Source of the DNA: Candidatus Heimdallarchaeota archaeon
GTDB lineage: Archaea > Asgardarchaeota > Heimdallarchaeia > Heimdallarchaeales > Heimdallarchaeaceae
NCBI GenBank assembly: GCA_023136245.1
Contig: JAGLRO010000038.1
Location: 1-50,101, forward strand
Direction: 5' to 3'
DNA: 50,101 bases
Shown here: positions 19,628-29,632 of the stretch, piece after piece
How the letters are laid out: the number at the start of each line of letters is the position of its first letter
How positions within the stretch are numbered: position 1 is the stretch's first letter
The notes under the pieces: generated by a model
Told to the model about the DNA's origin: nothing
Seen by the model: the letters and a program-made list of their open reading frames with translations, nothing else
Databases searched by the model: none
Made by a program: the position numbers and the translations under genes

Positions 19628-21436
19628 TTACCAGCCCCAATATTTGCTGACATTCTCTCTCTTAATTACAGCAAGTTCTTCTAGAATCATAGCATCATCA
19701 TTGGAAATCATATCCCTATATTTTTTCATAAACAAAACAGCATGTTTCTCAGGTATATCAACATAGAGAACATCTCCTTCTTTTATTTGTCTTCCCACAG
19801 TAGGACCTTTGATTGATATTGCTATTTGCATACCTTTAGTTGCTTCTCTGATAGATTCTTGGTTATCTTGAATTTGACGGATTCTTCCTACTCTTTTATT
19901 ATCTTCACGAATAAGCATTTGTCCTGGATGTATTATGCCACCTAGAACTTCAATTCCTACTACAGCTGGTTTACTTGAACGAAATGTGAGATTTGGTAGT
20001 AAAGTTATTTTTCCTGGCATTCTTAAATCCTTAAGTGATTCAGATTTAATTGCTTCTTGTACATCTAGCATCCATCTCTCATATTCATCAATCAAATTGT
20101 AAATTACATTGTTACTAAATACTTTGATATCATTTATTTCAACTTCTTCTTGTGCATCTGTAAGGACATTCACATTAAAACACAATACTGCTGAATATTC
20201 TGGTGTTTTTTCAGCTACAATTGCAGCATCAATTACATCTTTTTTATTAACAGCCCCCACATCTGCTTTCTGAATGGGAATATTTTTCTCTTTTAACATA
20301 TCAACAATTGCTTCCAGACTGCCAAGAGTATCTACTTTAAGAATTATTCCATTTGTTTTTGTTTCAATACGGAAACTTTCTAATTCCTCTTCTACTGCCT
20401 TGAAAACTTCTTCCTCTTTACCAGGAAGAGCAACACGAAGAGGAGCTCCAGATAAAGCAACATCTAAACCTTGAGCTGCGATTTTTACACCAGCTGATGC
20501 ATAAATTTCGTCAACTCCTTTGAACTTATCTTTTGGATCTCTCATCTCGTCAAGTTCCTTAGGTTCTAGTAGAGCGCGTATTTTCAACAAAACTGGTTTT
20601 TCTCTTCCACCAATAACAATTTGGTCTTTTTTCCTAATTACTCCATCATATAGTATAACGTCTATTGTTGTACCTAATCCTTCTTCATCTTTTACCTCTA
20701 AAATAGTTCCAACTCCAGGACCTTCACTATATTCTAATTTCTCCATCATAAATTGTTGAGTAAGCCCAGACAATACTAAAAATAAATCTGGAATACCTTC
20801 ACCTGTTTTCGCACTAGTTGGAACTATCGCGACCGTTTTTTGGAAGTCTTTAACTTTGTCATATCTATCTCCTTCCATTCGAAGTTCAGATAACTCACCC
20901 ATTATATCGTAAATTCGGTTGTCCATATCTGCACTTGCTTTGGCAATTTGTTTAGAATAGGTTTCATGAAAGGTAGCATTAGGATTAGATTTCCATGCTG
21001 AAATTCGATCAATCTTATTAGCAGCTATAATGAACGGAGTTTTTCGCGCTCTTAGAATGTCTAAGGATTCATAAGTTTGAGCTTGAAAACCACGAGTGAC
21101 ATCAACTACTAATATAGCTATGTCAGCAACAGAAGCACCCCTTTTTCGAAGATTCATGAATGCAGCGTGTCCAGGTGTGTCAATTATTAGAACTCCTGGT
21201 ATGTTCAATTTAATCTTTGAATCTTTCAATAAAGAACCACAAACTTCTAAGATAGTTTCAGATGGGAAAAAAGATGCCCCCACATGTTGGGTTATACCCG
21301 CAGCTTCTCTTGCTTGAACTGCTGTTCCCCTAACTTTATCCAATAAACTCGTCTTACCTGAATCAACATGTCCTAAAATAACTCCTATGGGACTTCGGAT
21401 TCTTTTTCCTGTTTTTTCTTCTATTATTTTAGACAT
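19628..21436 (-). CDS. infB: Translation initiation factor aIF5B (IF2-like GTPase)
   Basis: IRSPIGVILGHVDSGKTSLLDKVRGTAVQAREAAGITQHVGASF, IDTPGHAAF, AANKID; no intein interrupting the P-loop. Confidence 0.96.
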   Translation of the reverse strand: MSKIIEEKTGKRIRSPIGVILGHVDSGKTSLLDKVRGTAVQAREAAGITQHVGASFFPSETILEVCGSLLKDSKIKLNIPGVLIIDTPGHAAFMNLRKRGASVADIAILVVDVTRGFQAQTYESLDILRARKTPFIIAANKIDRISAWKSNPNATFHETYSKQIAKASADMDNRIYDIMGELSELRMEGDRYDKVKDFQKTVAIVPTSAKTGEGIPDLFLVLSGLTQQFMMEKLEYSEGPGVGTILEVKDEEGLGTTIDVILYDGVIRKKDQIVIGGREKPVLLKIRALLEPKELDEMRDPKDKFKGVDEIYASAGVKIAAQGLDVALSGAPLRVALPGKEEEVFKAVEEELESFRIETKTNGIILKVDTLGSLEAIVDMLKEKNIPIQKADVGAVNKKDVIDAAIVAEKTPEYSAVLCFNVNVLTDAQEEVEINDIKVFSNNVIYNLIDEYERWMLDVQEAIKSESLKDLRMPGKITLLPNLTFRSSKPAVVGIEVLGGIIHPGQMLIREDNKRVGRIRQIQDNQESIREATKGMQIAISIKGPTVGRQIKEGDVLYVDIPEKHAVLFMKKYRDMISNDDAMILEELAVIKRENVSKYWGW

Positions 21437-21563
21437 TGCTATCCCCTTTCAATAAAAAACCATTCATGGAATCTTTAATTTTCTATGTCATCCTTCAAAA
21501 TAATTAAAATAAAAAGAAATTGGTTGAACATAAAAGAAATATAGTGAATAATTCTTTGAAATC

Positions 21564-22016
21564 TTACTCATATAACCAATCATAATCGATTCTTTTGTAA
21601 CTAAGAAGTTCCTCTTCATCAAAATAGATTTTATATTCAACTATTGCATTTTCAGGTGAATCAGCAGCATGAATGATATTTCTACCAATATCAAGAGCGA
21701 AATCGCCACGAATTGAGCCGGGGTCTGCTAAGACTGGATCTGTAGCTCCTACAATTTTCCTTGTAATCTTAACTGCATCCTTTCCTTCAATAACCATTGC
21801 CACAACAGGTTCACTTGTGATGTATTCAAGTAATCCTTCATAGAAAGGTTTTCCTTTATGAATCGCATAGTGTTCTTCTGCTTGTTCCATACTTACTTGA
21901 ATCATTTTCATCGCTATGATTTTGAAACCTACTCTTTCAATTCTTTGAATCACTTCACCAATTAACCCTCTTTGTACTCCGTCTGGTTTAATCATGATAA
22001 ACTCTCTTTCCATCAT
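21564..22016 (-). CDS. ndk: Nucleoside diphosphate kinase
   Basis: [30 protein letters not shown]...[12 protein letters not shown] (active-site H). Confidence 0.96.
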   Translation of the reverse strand: MMEREFIMIKPDGVQRGLIGEVIQRIERVGFKIIAMKMIQVSMEQAEEHYAIHKGKPFYEGLLEYITSEPVVAMVIEGKDAVKITRKIVGATDPVLADPGSIRGDFALDIGRNIIHAADSPENAIVEYKIYFDEEELLSYKRIDYDWLYE

Positions 22017-22178
22017 AATTCACCTTGTATTTTACTCAACCATTTAGAGTGAGAATAAAAATTAATTGATTGGAACATTCTCACCGTAGTATAGTGCTCT
22101 GAATATAAAAACAAGTATAAATAAGATTTTTTAGCTTCTATTGAACAGAGATAAAAATAAAGCAAAATAAGAAGGAAG

Positions 22179-22373
22179 TTACATAATCTTCCTTTCGTAT
22201 CTTTCTGTCCATTTAAGTTTCTTTGGATCTCTTTTCATATATAGTTGAGATTTTTTACACTTATTCGAACAGAACTGAAGTACTGAACCTGTTCTTTGAA
22301 CGAAAAGCATTCCACATCCAGGGTCTATTTCTTTTCCACAGTATGAACATTTTCTTGTTTTTAGTATTGACAT
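22179..22373 (-). CDS. rpl24e: Ribosomal protein eL24
   Basis: CSYCGKEIDPGCGMLFVQRTGSVLQFCSNKCKKSQLYMKRDPKKLKWTERY. Confidence 0.95.
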   Translation of the reverse strand: MSILKTRKCSYCGKEIDPGCGMLFVQRTGSVLQFCSNKCKKSQLYMKRDPKKLKWTERYERKIM

Positions 22374-22377
22374 AAAT

Positions 22378-22608
22378 TTACCTCCGACGTATTTTCTTTG
22401 CTTCTCTTTCTGTTTCTCGTAACATTACTATATCGCCTTTACGAACAGGACCTTTAAGATTTCGAGTTAGTATACGGTTTTTATCTCTGCCCTCAAGTAC
22501 TTTGACTCTAGCTTGGATTACCTCACCAACACTTCCAGTTCTATCCAAAACTTGAATAACTTCAGCTGGGGTAGCATCGTCACTATCTCTTGAACTCATT
22601 TGTTTCAC
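22378..22608 (-). CDS. rps28e: Ribosomal protein eS28
   Basis: [65 protein letters not shown]. Confidence 0.95.
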   Translation of the reverse strand: MKQMSSRDSDDATPAEVIQVLDRTGSVGEVIQARVKVLEGRDKNRILTRNLKGPVRKGDIVMLRETEREAKKIRRR

Positions 22609-22613
22609 CTAAA

Positions 22614-22997
22614 CTATTTCCTCAACTCTGTTATTTTGCTATTAAGTCCTTTTAGTGATTGTTTAGCTTCACCTGCATCAACTATCGCAATAGAAGCAGA
22701 GCCCACTTTAAGACCAGCAGCAATTCCTAATTCTTCTTTGGTTGGAACAAAAGTATAGTTAATTTTACTTTCTTCACAAAGTATTGGTAAATGCATTACA
22801 ATTTCAGGAGGATTAACATCTTCTGCAATATATACTAATTGCGCTTGTTTTCTCTCAATTGCTTTTGTAACTTCATTAGTTCCTTTTCTTATCTTTCCAG
22901 TTTTAGATGTAGTTTCTAAAATGTTCAAAGATTCTTTAACAACTTCCTCGGGAATATCGAATTTCTTAATCATTTTTTTCACCTCAGGCACAGACAA
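22614..22997 (-). CDS. rpl7ae: Ribosomal protein eL8 (L7Ae)
   Basis: KTGKIRKGTNEVTKAIERKQAQLVYIAEDVNPPEIVMHLPILCEESKINYTFVPTKEELG. Confidence 0.95.
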   Translation of the reverse strand: MSVPEVKKMIKKFDIPEEVVKESLNILETTSKTGKIRKGTNEVTKAIERKQAQLVYIAEDVNPPEIVMHLPILCEESKINYTFVPTKEELGIAAGLKVGSASIAIVDAGEAKQSLKGLNSKITELRK

Positions 22998-23051
22998 TAT
23001 GCCTTCATTAGGTATTAAACAAAATCTGAGTTCAATTTAAAAGACTTATCT

Positions 23052-23861
23052 TTAAGTAGATTTTTCTCCATCTATTACAGTGCCAATTGTTTTTTCTCCA
23101 TTGAGTGCTTTAATGATTCTTTCAGGAAAGAAACCATTGATAATCTTAACTCTTTCAACAAATTTCGAAATAGATATAATATCTCTAATTTTGCCTTTCA
23201 TAGCTCCTGTAACATCCACCGGTTTTTTATCCAAAAAGTCTGCGATTTCTAATGTTTGAAGTTGTTTGTAATTTGTTTTTTCAATTAGTTTCTTATCTTG
23301 AGTAATTGAATCTTTTACATAAAGTCCATCTATGTTAGAAATGAAGAAAACATTTTTGATGTTGAAATTTTGAACTAGCAAATTAATAAGGGAGTCTCCA
23401 CTAAAGATGGAAAAACCTTCTTTTTCCTTGAAAATAATATCTCCAGATAAAACAGGTATTAATCCTAAATCAACAGATTTCTTTATTGGATTAAAGAAAT
23501 AAGATGTTTCATCGTTGTCCTCATTAATATATACAATAGAGCTGGTTTGAAAGCTTACCACAGGTAATTTGTTTTCTCTAAGAACTTCTACGACTTTTTT
23601 TGTTAGATCTTGCATATCAAGACGTATTTGAATGATACCTTCTAGCTGTGAAGATTTGTTAAAACCAGAAGTTATGGAATGTTCATCAGCTACAATATGA
23701 CCAAATGAACCTGCCCCATGAATAATAATGCATTGTCTACCCCAATTTGAGATTGCTTCACCAATTTTATGTAAGTTCTCAAGATTCATTTTTCGATAAT
23801 TATACTTATCTGTTATTACTGCCCCACCAATCTTAATGATATCATACTGATTATTATTCAC
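23052..23861 (-). CDS. Isopentenyl phosphate kinase (archaeal mevalonate pathway)
   Basis: Amino-acid-kinase fold: IIKIGGAVITDK, IIHGAGSFGHIVADE, SNIDGLYVKDS, DVTGAMKGKI; overlaps the mevalonate kinase gene. Confidence 0.9.
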   Translation of the reverse strand: MNNNQYDIIKIGGAVITDKYNYRKMNLENLHKIGEAISNWGRQCIIIHGAGSFGHIVADEHSITSGFNKSSQLEGIIQIRLDMQDLTKKVVEVLRENKLPVVSFQTSSIVYINEDNDETSYFFNPIKKSVDLGLIPVLSGDIIFKEKEGFSIFSGDSLINLLVQNFNIKNVFFISNIDGLYVKDSITQDKKLIEKTNYKQLQTLEIADFLDKKPVDVTGAMKGKIRDIISISKFVERVKIINGFFPERIIKALNGEKTIGTVIDGEKST

Positions 23862-24849
23862 GTTTTACACCTTTTTCTGATAGATTTGAGATAAAAACTT
23901 GATAACCTAGTTTTTCAATTGCACTGGAAGTTTTTTTAGCTTTATTTAAGTCATCAAAAAGAGCAATTACACATCCTCCACCACCAGCACCAGTAAGTTT
24001 GCTGCCAAGTGATCCCCTTTTTTTAAGGAAATTTCTTATATCGTTTAATATTGGATTTCCAACTCCTAAATCTTCAAGAAGTTGATGATTTTTTTCCATA
24101 AGTCTTCCAAGTTCGATTAAGTTTCCATCAATTAAATCAGATTTTGCATCTTCAGCCAAAGCACCTATTTTCTGCAAAATACTGTTATACTTGATTGGAT
24201 TGCTACGGGTTAATTCAGCAACTTTTTCAACATACTGCTTAGTAGACCTTAGAATTAGACTATTAACAATAAGCAAATGAGGAGAAGGATCTGTAATATC
24301 TATCGAACTGTAATCTCGTTTTTTATAATACTGGATTCCCCCATATGTTGCTATCGTGTTATCTATTCCTGAAGGTTTACCATGGATATATTTCTCTGCT
24401 TCAAATGCAATTTCATTTATTTCTTCTAATTCTATATCAAGACCCATATATGTTGAAAGACTTGCAATTGTAGCAACAGCTACAGCTGCACTAGAGCCTA
24501 AACCAGCTAAAGAAGGTATATCAGAACTGATGCTAATATGGGGGTATTTTTCTATAGAGGTTTTTTCTGATATGGTTTTTGCTATAAAATACAAAGCAGG
24601 ATTGATAACAGGATAAGTTGTATTTTTTTCCAAAACAAAATCCTCTTCTTTCTCATTAAAAATATACAAATCATCAGGATATATTTCAGGAGGATCCATT
24701 GTAAACGTTTCTCTTTGAGATTTAGATGCAAAGCATTTTGCTCGCAAATTTATAGCCATTACAATTGCTGGATGACCATATACTACCGCATGTTCTCCAA
24801 AAAGAATTACTTTCGCTGGTGCAGAAAATATTATGGTCTCAGAATCCAT
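23854..24849 (-). CDS. mvk: Mevalonate kinase
   Basis: GHMP kinase: APAKVILFGEHAVVYGHPAIVMAI, SSDIPSLAGLGSSAAVAVA, GKPSGIDNTIATYGG, KLTGAGGGGCVIAL. Confidence 0.95.
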   Translation of the reverse strand: MDSETIIFSAPAKVILFGEHAVVYGHPAIVMAINLRAKCFASKSQRETFTMDPPEIYPDDLYIFNEKEEDFVLEKNTTYPVINPALYFIAKTISEKTSIEKYPHISISSDIPSLAGLGSSAAVAVATIASLSTYMGLDIELEEINEIAFEAEKYIHGKPSGIDNTIATYGGIQYYKKRDYSSIDITDPSPHLLIVNSLILRSTKQYVEKVAELTRSNPIKYNSILQKIGALAEDAKSDLIDGNLIELGRLMEKNHQLLEDLGVGNPILNDIRNFLKKRGSLGSKLTGAGGGGCVIALFDDLNKAKKTSSAIEKLGYQVFISNLSEKGVKRE

Positions 24850-24904
24850 AAGTAGAATAGAAGATAGATAATTAAAATCTTTTTCAAAAGAAAGCTAAAA
24901 AGAG

Positions 24905-25540
24905 TTAATCCCTCAAAAGCTTAAATGCAAAATCATCAACAGTAGCGGGTAATTCTTCTGTATCACCCAATTCTCCTCTGGCTCGTAGTATCTCTCTTGT
25001 TAGAAGATAATATACTTGTGCTAGGGATTTTCTTCCTTTATTATTTACTGGAATTATCAAATCTACAAAATTAGTTGTATTGTCTGTATCACAAAGTGCG
25101 ACTACTGGAACTCCTCGACTTGATGCTTCTGTGAGAGCTTGTTTATCTGCTCTAGGATCAGTAAGAATCACTACTTCAGGTTCAATATATCCTTCATATG
25201 ATGGATTAGTTAGTGTTCCTGGTATAAATCTTCCAGGTATCACCTTAAAACCAGCTAATCTAGCCATTTTTGTACTTGGAACAGATGCGTATTGTCGAGT
25301 AGCAAAAACAGCGACTTTAGAAGGTTCAAATCGACTGATAAAGCTAGCTGCTACACGGATTCGTTCATCTGTTGCATTAACATCAAGAACATAAATCCCA
25401 TCATTACGAACTCTATATTTGAAAGGTTCCATGAATTTGGTACACACACTTGTTCCTATATGAATTCCAGACACTAGGTATGTATCACGGGGGATTAGGA
25501 GCATTTCTTCCTCTTTTTTTTCATCTGTTTCTTCTGCCAT
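24905..25540 (-). CDS. rps2: Ribosomal protein uS2
   Basis: YLVSGIHIGTSVCTKFMEPFKYRVRNDGIYVLDVNATDERIRVAA...IPVNNKGRKSLAQVYYLLTREILRARGE. Confidence 0.95.
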   Translation of the reverse strand: MAEETDEKKEEEMLLIPRDTYLVSGIHIGTSVCTKFMEPFKYRVRNDGIYVLDVNATDERIRVAASFISRFEPSKVAVFATRQYASVPSTKMARLAGFKVIPGRFIPGTLTNPSYEGYIEPEVVILTDPRADKQALTEASSRGVPVVALCDTDNTTNFVDLIIPVNNKGRKSLAQVYYLLTREILRARGELGDTEELPATVDDFAFKLLRD

Positions 25541-25662
25541 ATTGAATCCTCAATATCTTTTTGGTTTTAAATTGGATTTCTCTTACACTGTGAGCATTAA
25601 GACCTCTAATATTTTCATTAAAAACTTTCTGTTCATTAAGTATGTAGATTTCCTTGGTTTTA

Positions 25663-25854
25663 TCAAGTGAAAGGTAAAAAATCATCAATCAGATCGATGT
25701 GAGATATCAACATTCTGCGGCAACACCATCTCTTTAAATTCAGTTTATCAAGAACTTTTTCTGGATTTTCTCCATCTTTGATATTTTTAGTAAAATCATC
25801 CCATTTGTCCGCAATAAGTGCTCCACAAGTAAAACATCTAACAGGAATAATCAT
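25663..25854 (-). CDS. rpoN: DNA-directed RNA polymerase subunit N
   Basis: [21 protein letters not shown]...[25 protein letters not shown]. Confidence 0.96.
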   Translation of the reverse strand: MIIPVRCFTCGALIADKWDDFTKNIKDGENPEKVLDKLNLKRWCCRRMLISHIDLIDDFLPFT

Positions 25855-25910
25855 TTCAAGTCATTCCATTCATTTTTCGAAAGCATTTAACTATTCTTAT
25901 TGGTGTTACT

Positions 25911-27083
25911 TCAAAAACCCCAATCTCTAGCAATTTTGAAACCCCTATAAATCCAGTACAATCCTAGGGGGTGTCTCAATAATATTGGACATTTTAGGAT
26001 TTTCCCAATAACTTTAATCTTTTCCCACTTTTCAATTCTGTTAATATATTTACCTTCTAATATCATTGATAATTTTTCTAGATATTCATTTGATCTACTA
26101 TAGAAGAAAAGATGACACTTAAGATTCACCTTTTTCATAAATTGATACTTCTTGAGAGTTTTATGATAATTACTAAGATTATATCTACTATTATCATTTA
26201 AGCTATTCATGTAATGAGCAACTATTTTGCCAGCTATTTCACCTGATGTCATAGCTAATCTAATTCCTCCGTAAAATATCGGATTCACCATCCCAGCAGT
26301 ATCTCCAACAACAATTACTCCGGTATCGTATAACTTGTTGATTGGACCATTCATAGGAATTTGACCACCAATTTTGTTCATAATCGATCCTGTAATTTCT
26401 TTTTCTTTCAAAAAATCGTCCAGTCGTTTTTTTCTGTCCTTGGCAGTTGTCGCTATACCAACATTTGTTTCACCTTTTCTAGGGAAAATCCAACAATAAC
26501 CTGATGGATACTTTTTTGCATCAAAATAGAATTCTAAATCATCTCTCCATTCGCCTTCAACTTTATATTCAAGAGCTTTAATCAATGGAGTTGGTTGAGG
26601 AAAATTAAGATCTCTTGCAATTTTTGCTTTGTATCCCTCCGCGATTATTAACATATCACACCGATATTCCTTTTTTTTCTCACCACTAGTGATTATTTGG
26701 AATCCATCTGAAAGTCTAACAACTTTTGTGACTTTTGTTGAGAGGAGAATTTCAACACCCATATCAGTTGCTCTCTTCGCTAGATACTGATCGAAAGCAT
26801 CCCGACGAATCGAAAACGCGTGTACATCTCCATAAACAGCTTTATTCTCCGACATCATAATTTTGCATTTCTTAAATTCTCTAACACAAAAAGCATCCAT
26901 GTCTTCCTCAAGAGAAAAATCATGAAATGCTTGAATACTGAGTCCCTCACCACATTGAATTGGTTGACCAATTACTGAATGTTCTTCAAAAACAATAGGT
27001 TGGTAGTTGAGTTGAGACAGTGTTATTGCTGCTTGTAAACCAGCAGGACCAGCTCCTACAATGGCAATACCAATCCTTTCCAT
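25911..27083 (-). CDS. Geranylgeranyl reductase family flavoprotein
   Basis: AIVGAGPAGLQAAITLSQLNYQPIVFEEHSVIGQPIQCGEGLS; YCWIFPRKGETNVGIA; VVGDTAGMVNPIFYGGIRLAMTSG. Confidence 0.88.
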   Translation of the reverse strand: MERIGIAIVGAGPAGLQAAITLSQLNYQPIVFEEHSVIGQPIQCGEGLSIQAFHDFSLEEDMDAFCVREFKKCKIMMSENKAVYGDVHAFSIRRDAFDQYLAKRATDMGVEILLSTKVTKVVRLSDGFQIITSGEKKKEYRCDMLIIAEGYKAKIARDLNFPQPTPLIKALEYKVEGEWRDDLEFYFDAKKYPSGYCWIFPRKGETNVGIATTAKDRKKRLDDFLKEKEITGSIMNKIGGQIPMNGPINKLYDTGVIVVGDTAGMVNPIFYGGIRLAMTSGEIAGKIVAHYMNSLNDNSRYNLSNYHKTLKKYQFMKKVNLKCHLFFYSRSNEYLEKLSMILEGKYINRIEKWEKIKVIGKILKCPILLRHPLGLYWIYRGFKIARDWGF

Positions 27084-27184
27084 AGCATAAAAAGAAAACT
27101 ATGACTTCAAAAATCTAGCGGATAATGATATGCATAGTTGTAAAGAAAATCTTTTTAGATATACCGTTATAATCTGATACAGTT

Positions 27185-28492
27185 TTGAGGTATGGATTAA
27201 ATGGAGTTGCAATAATGGATCCAATGAGGAAGGTGTTAGCTGAATGGACACAAGAAATTCCTGAAAGCGAAATTAGAAGACTTCTAAAGAGCAAAACAAA
27301 ATATTATCTAGCAGGTGGTTTACCAGGAATCCTTCCAACAAAGATTTTTCCTGAAATATTAAGAGAGTTAGCTGAATACTATGATTCAGACCCTCAAAAT
27401 GTTATCAACGAATTTCAGTATGGACAAACTGCTGGATGGCCTGATCTTAGAAAGATACTTGCAGAGAGATTAGTCACAAAAGACAAAATAACATGTATTG
27501 GTGGAAGGGAAGATTGGGAAAAGATCTTAATCTCCACAGGATCTCAACAAGCTATCTATCTAGCTCTGGATATTCTAATCAATCCTGGAGACATAGTTGT
27601 TACACCATCACCAGCTTACTTGGGTTTTGTAACTACTGTTGTTAAAGTTGGAGGACATGTTGTCACAGCTCCTACAGACACAGAGGGATTAATTCCTGAG
27701 TATGTTGAAGATACGATTATTAAAGCAGAAAAAGAATTTGGAAAGAAAGTCAAGATTCTTTATGTTGTTGAAGATAGCGACAATCCAAAAGGAACAACTT
27801 TATCTTTCAAAAGGAGAGAGCAGTTATTCAACATAGCAGAACAACATGATGTAATTGTTATATGTGATGCTGCATACAAGGAAATTCAATTTGAAGAAAG
27901 AAGACCAACTATGAAAACTCTTGACAAAGATAATACACGTGTTATTCATGCTTCAACATCATCTAAAGAAGCAGCTCCTCTAAGGATAGGATATACATTA
28001 ATGCCTGATTTCCTTCATATTGAAGCTGAAAAGTCAAAAGGGTACCTTGATCTTTGTACTCCAACTATAACACAAAGAATCGCTGAGATTTACTATGAAA
28101 AATACATAGAGGAAAGTCTTCCCCCGATAGTTCAGAAGTATAAGGAGCAAAAGGATATAGCCTATCAAGCTCTCCTAGATACTTTTCCAGAAGGTGAGTT
28201 CACAAATCCCACGGGAGGGTTCTTTATTTGGTGGCAACCTAAAGGAGAGAAAGCTTTTAGCTTTAATGTTGATAAATTTAACCAAGAAGTTTTACTTCCA
28301 AACGAAGTCCTAGTAGTTCCTGGGAAAGCATTTTATCCTCCACAAGGCCACTCATATGACCCAGAAACTAGGAAAATTGAGCAACTTAAGGTAATAAATG
28401 GTGGAATGAGAATCGGTTATTCTTTTGTCTCAAAAGATTTGATTGATATAGGTGTCAGAAAATTAGGAAATCTTCTCAGTGAACATCTTTAG
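27185..28492 (+). CDS. PLP-dependent class I/II aminotransferase (2-aminoadipate-aminotransferase-like)
   Basis: STGSQQAIYLALDILINPGDIVVTPSPAYLGFV; CDAAYKEIQFE; STSSKEAAPLRIGY (PLP lysine); GGMRIGYSF. Confidence 0.88.
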   Translation: MRYGLNGVAIMDPMRKVLAEWTQEIPESEIRRLLKSKTKYYLAGGLPGILPTKIFPEILRELAEYYDSDPQNVINEFQYGQTAGWPDLRKILAERLVTKDKITCIGGREDWEKILISTGSQQAIYLALDILINPGDIVVTPSPAYLGFVTTVVKVGGHVVTAPTDTEGLIPEYVEDTIIKAEKEFGKKVKILYVVEDSDNPKGTTLSFKRREQLFNIAEQHDVIVICDAAYKEIQFEERRPTMKTLDKDNTRVIHASTSSKEAAPLRIGYTLMPDFLHIEAEKSKGYLDLCTPTITQRIAEIYYEKYIEESLPPIVQKYKEQKDIAYQALLDTFPEGEFTNPTGGFFIWWQPKGEKAFSFNVDKFNQEVLLPNEVLVVPGKAFYPPQGHSYDPETRKIEQLKVINGGMRIGYSFVSKDLIDIGVRKLGNLLSEHL

Positions 28493-28729
28493 AGAAGCTC
28501 ATCTCAGTTGACTTTTTTTCTTTAATTTTCTAGCCATTTTCTATCAAAATTTCGATACTCAAATTTGAGTAACTTATATAAGGCAGAAACTATCGAAAAC
28601 TCAAGCTACAAAGCTAAATAATAGATTCATATTGAGTTTTTTCATTTATTATCAAAAAAAACTCATTTTTTTCGTATTCTGCCGTTAGACGTTTTGTAAT
28701 ACCGGAATTTTTCGACTTAACCGAAAAGG

Positions 28730-28738
28730 TTTTTAATA
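28730..28738 (+). promoter_or_regulatory. Putative BRE/TATA element for the histone-fold gene
   Basis: ccgaaaaggtttttaatagg; TATA-like TTTTTAATA ~72 nt upstream of the ATG, placing a predicted start site near 28760. Confidence 0.4.
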
Positions 28739-28805
28739 GGCTATAGCAAGTTGTTAACGTACTTGCTCAAGGAGCAAGTCAAAAACCGACAGAAGTGCTA
28801 TCAAA

Positions 28806-28976
28806 ATGATGATTGTGCAATCCAAAGTTAGAGACTATATAAAAGAACTCGGTGATTACAAGGTTGGTGGAGACCTCCTAAAAGCCCTAGATGAAAAGCT
28901 TGCTAAACTCGTTAAGAAAGCAGCTGGAAGAGCTAAGGCTAATGGAAGAAAAACAGTTTCCGCAAGAGACCTCTAA
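28806..28976 (+). CDS. Small single histone-fold protein, DUF1931-like (56 aa)
   Basis: Manual translation: MMIVQSKVRDYIKELGDYKVGGDLLKALDEKLAKLVKKAAGRAKANGRKTVSARDL*. Missing from the ORF track because of size. Confidence 0.85.
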   Translation: MMIVQSKVRDYIKELGDYKVGGDLLKALDEKLAKLVKKAAGRAKANGRKTVSARDL

Positions 28977-29045
28977 AAAGAGCCAGAGACCTCTAAGTAA
29001 ATAGAAAGTTCAAACCTTTCTTCTTTTTATTTTTTCTGTTATAAT

Positions 29046-29606
29046 TTAAAACGCAAATTCATCTTCTATATCATCTAAACCATATTTTGACATCGATAAT
29101 TCTGGAAAAGTTGAGAGTGAAAAATAAGTCCATTTTCCTAATACTTCAACAATTAAATATTTTTTTGGATTATCCAACATCACTTTTCCTTTATTAATTT
29201 TGGATGCAATTTTTTCAATGATTTCTTCTCTAGATATTGTTGTATGACGTCGTCTAAGATTTATCTTCCAAGTATCCCCCTCATCTATCTTCAAAGAAAA
29301 ATGCTTCGATACAATTTCATAATTTTCTAAAGAAGTCAAAATACGATATTGAATTGGAACTAATTTGAGTACGTACCTCATCGCAGATATATCTTTCTCA
29401 GCTATTTCCTTAATTCGTTCAATAGTCACTATGGGATCAATAGTAAAAACTGCTATTGATAATCCTGATATGTCCTTTACTGGTTCTACTTTGACATCAA
29501 CATAATCAAGAAGTTCAGTAAGAATATAATAAATCTCGCTGGAAGCATTTCTCTCCAAAGTTCTTCCACAAGAAATAAGCAATCCTGAAAATACTTCCAT
29601 ATTCAA
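29046..29606 (-). CDS. THUMP-domain protein (Tan1-like, putative tRNA-modification factor)
   Basis: MNMEVFSGLLISCGRTLERNASSEIYYIL...WKINLRRRHTTISREEIIEKIASKINKGKVMLDNPKKYLIVEVLG. Confidence 0.7.
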   Translation of the reverse strand: MNMEVFSGLLISCGRTLERNASSEIYYILTELLDYVDVKVEPVKDISGLSIAVFTIDPIVTIERIKEIAEKDISAMRYVLKLVPIQYRILTSLENYEIVSKHFSLKIDEGDTWKINLRRRHTTISREEIIEKIASKINKGKVMLDNPKKYLIVEVLGKWTYFSLSTFPELSMSKYGLDDIEDEFAF

Positions 29607-29632
29607 TATTATATTTTTCTACAAAATTAACT

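Noticed and set aside
19628-21436. Possible intein in infB
   Set aside because: Archaeal infB genes sometimes carry inteins, but the GTPase motifs here are contiguous and the length fits an intein-free protein.
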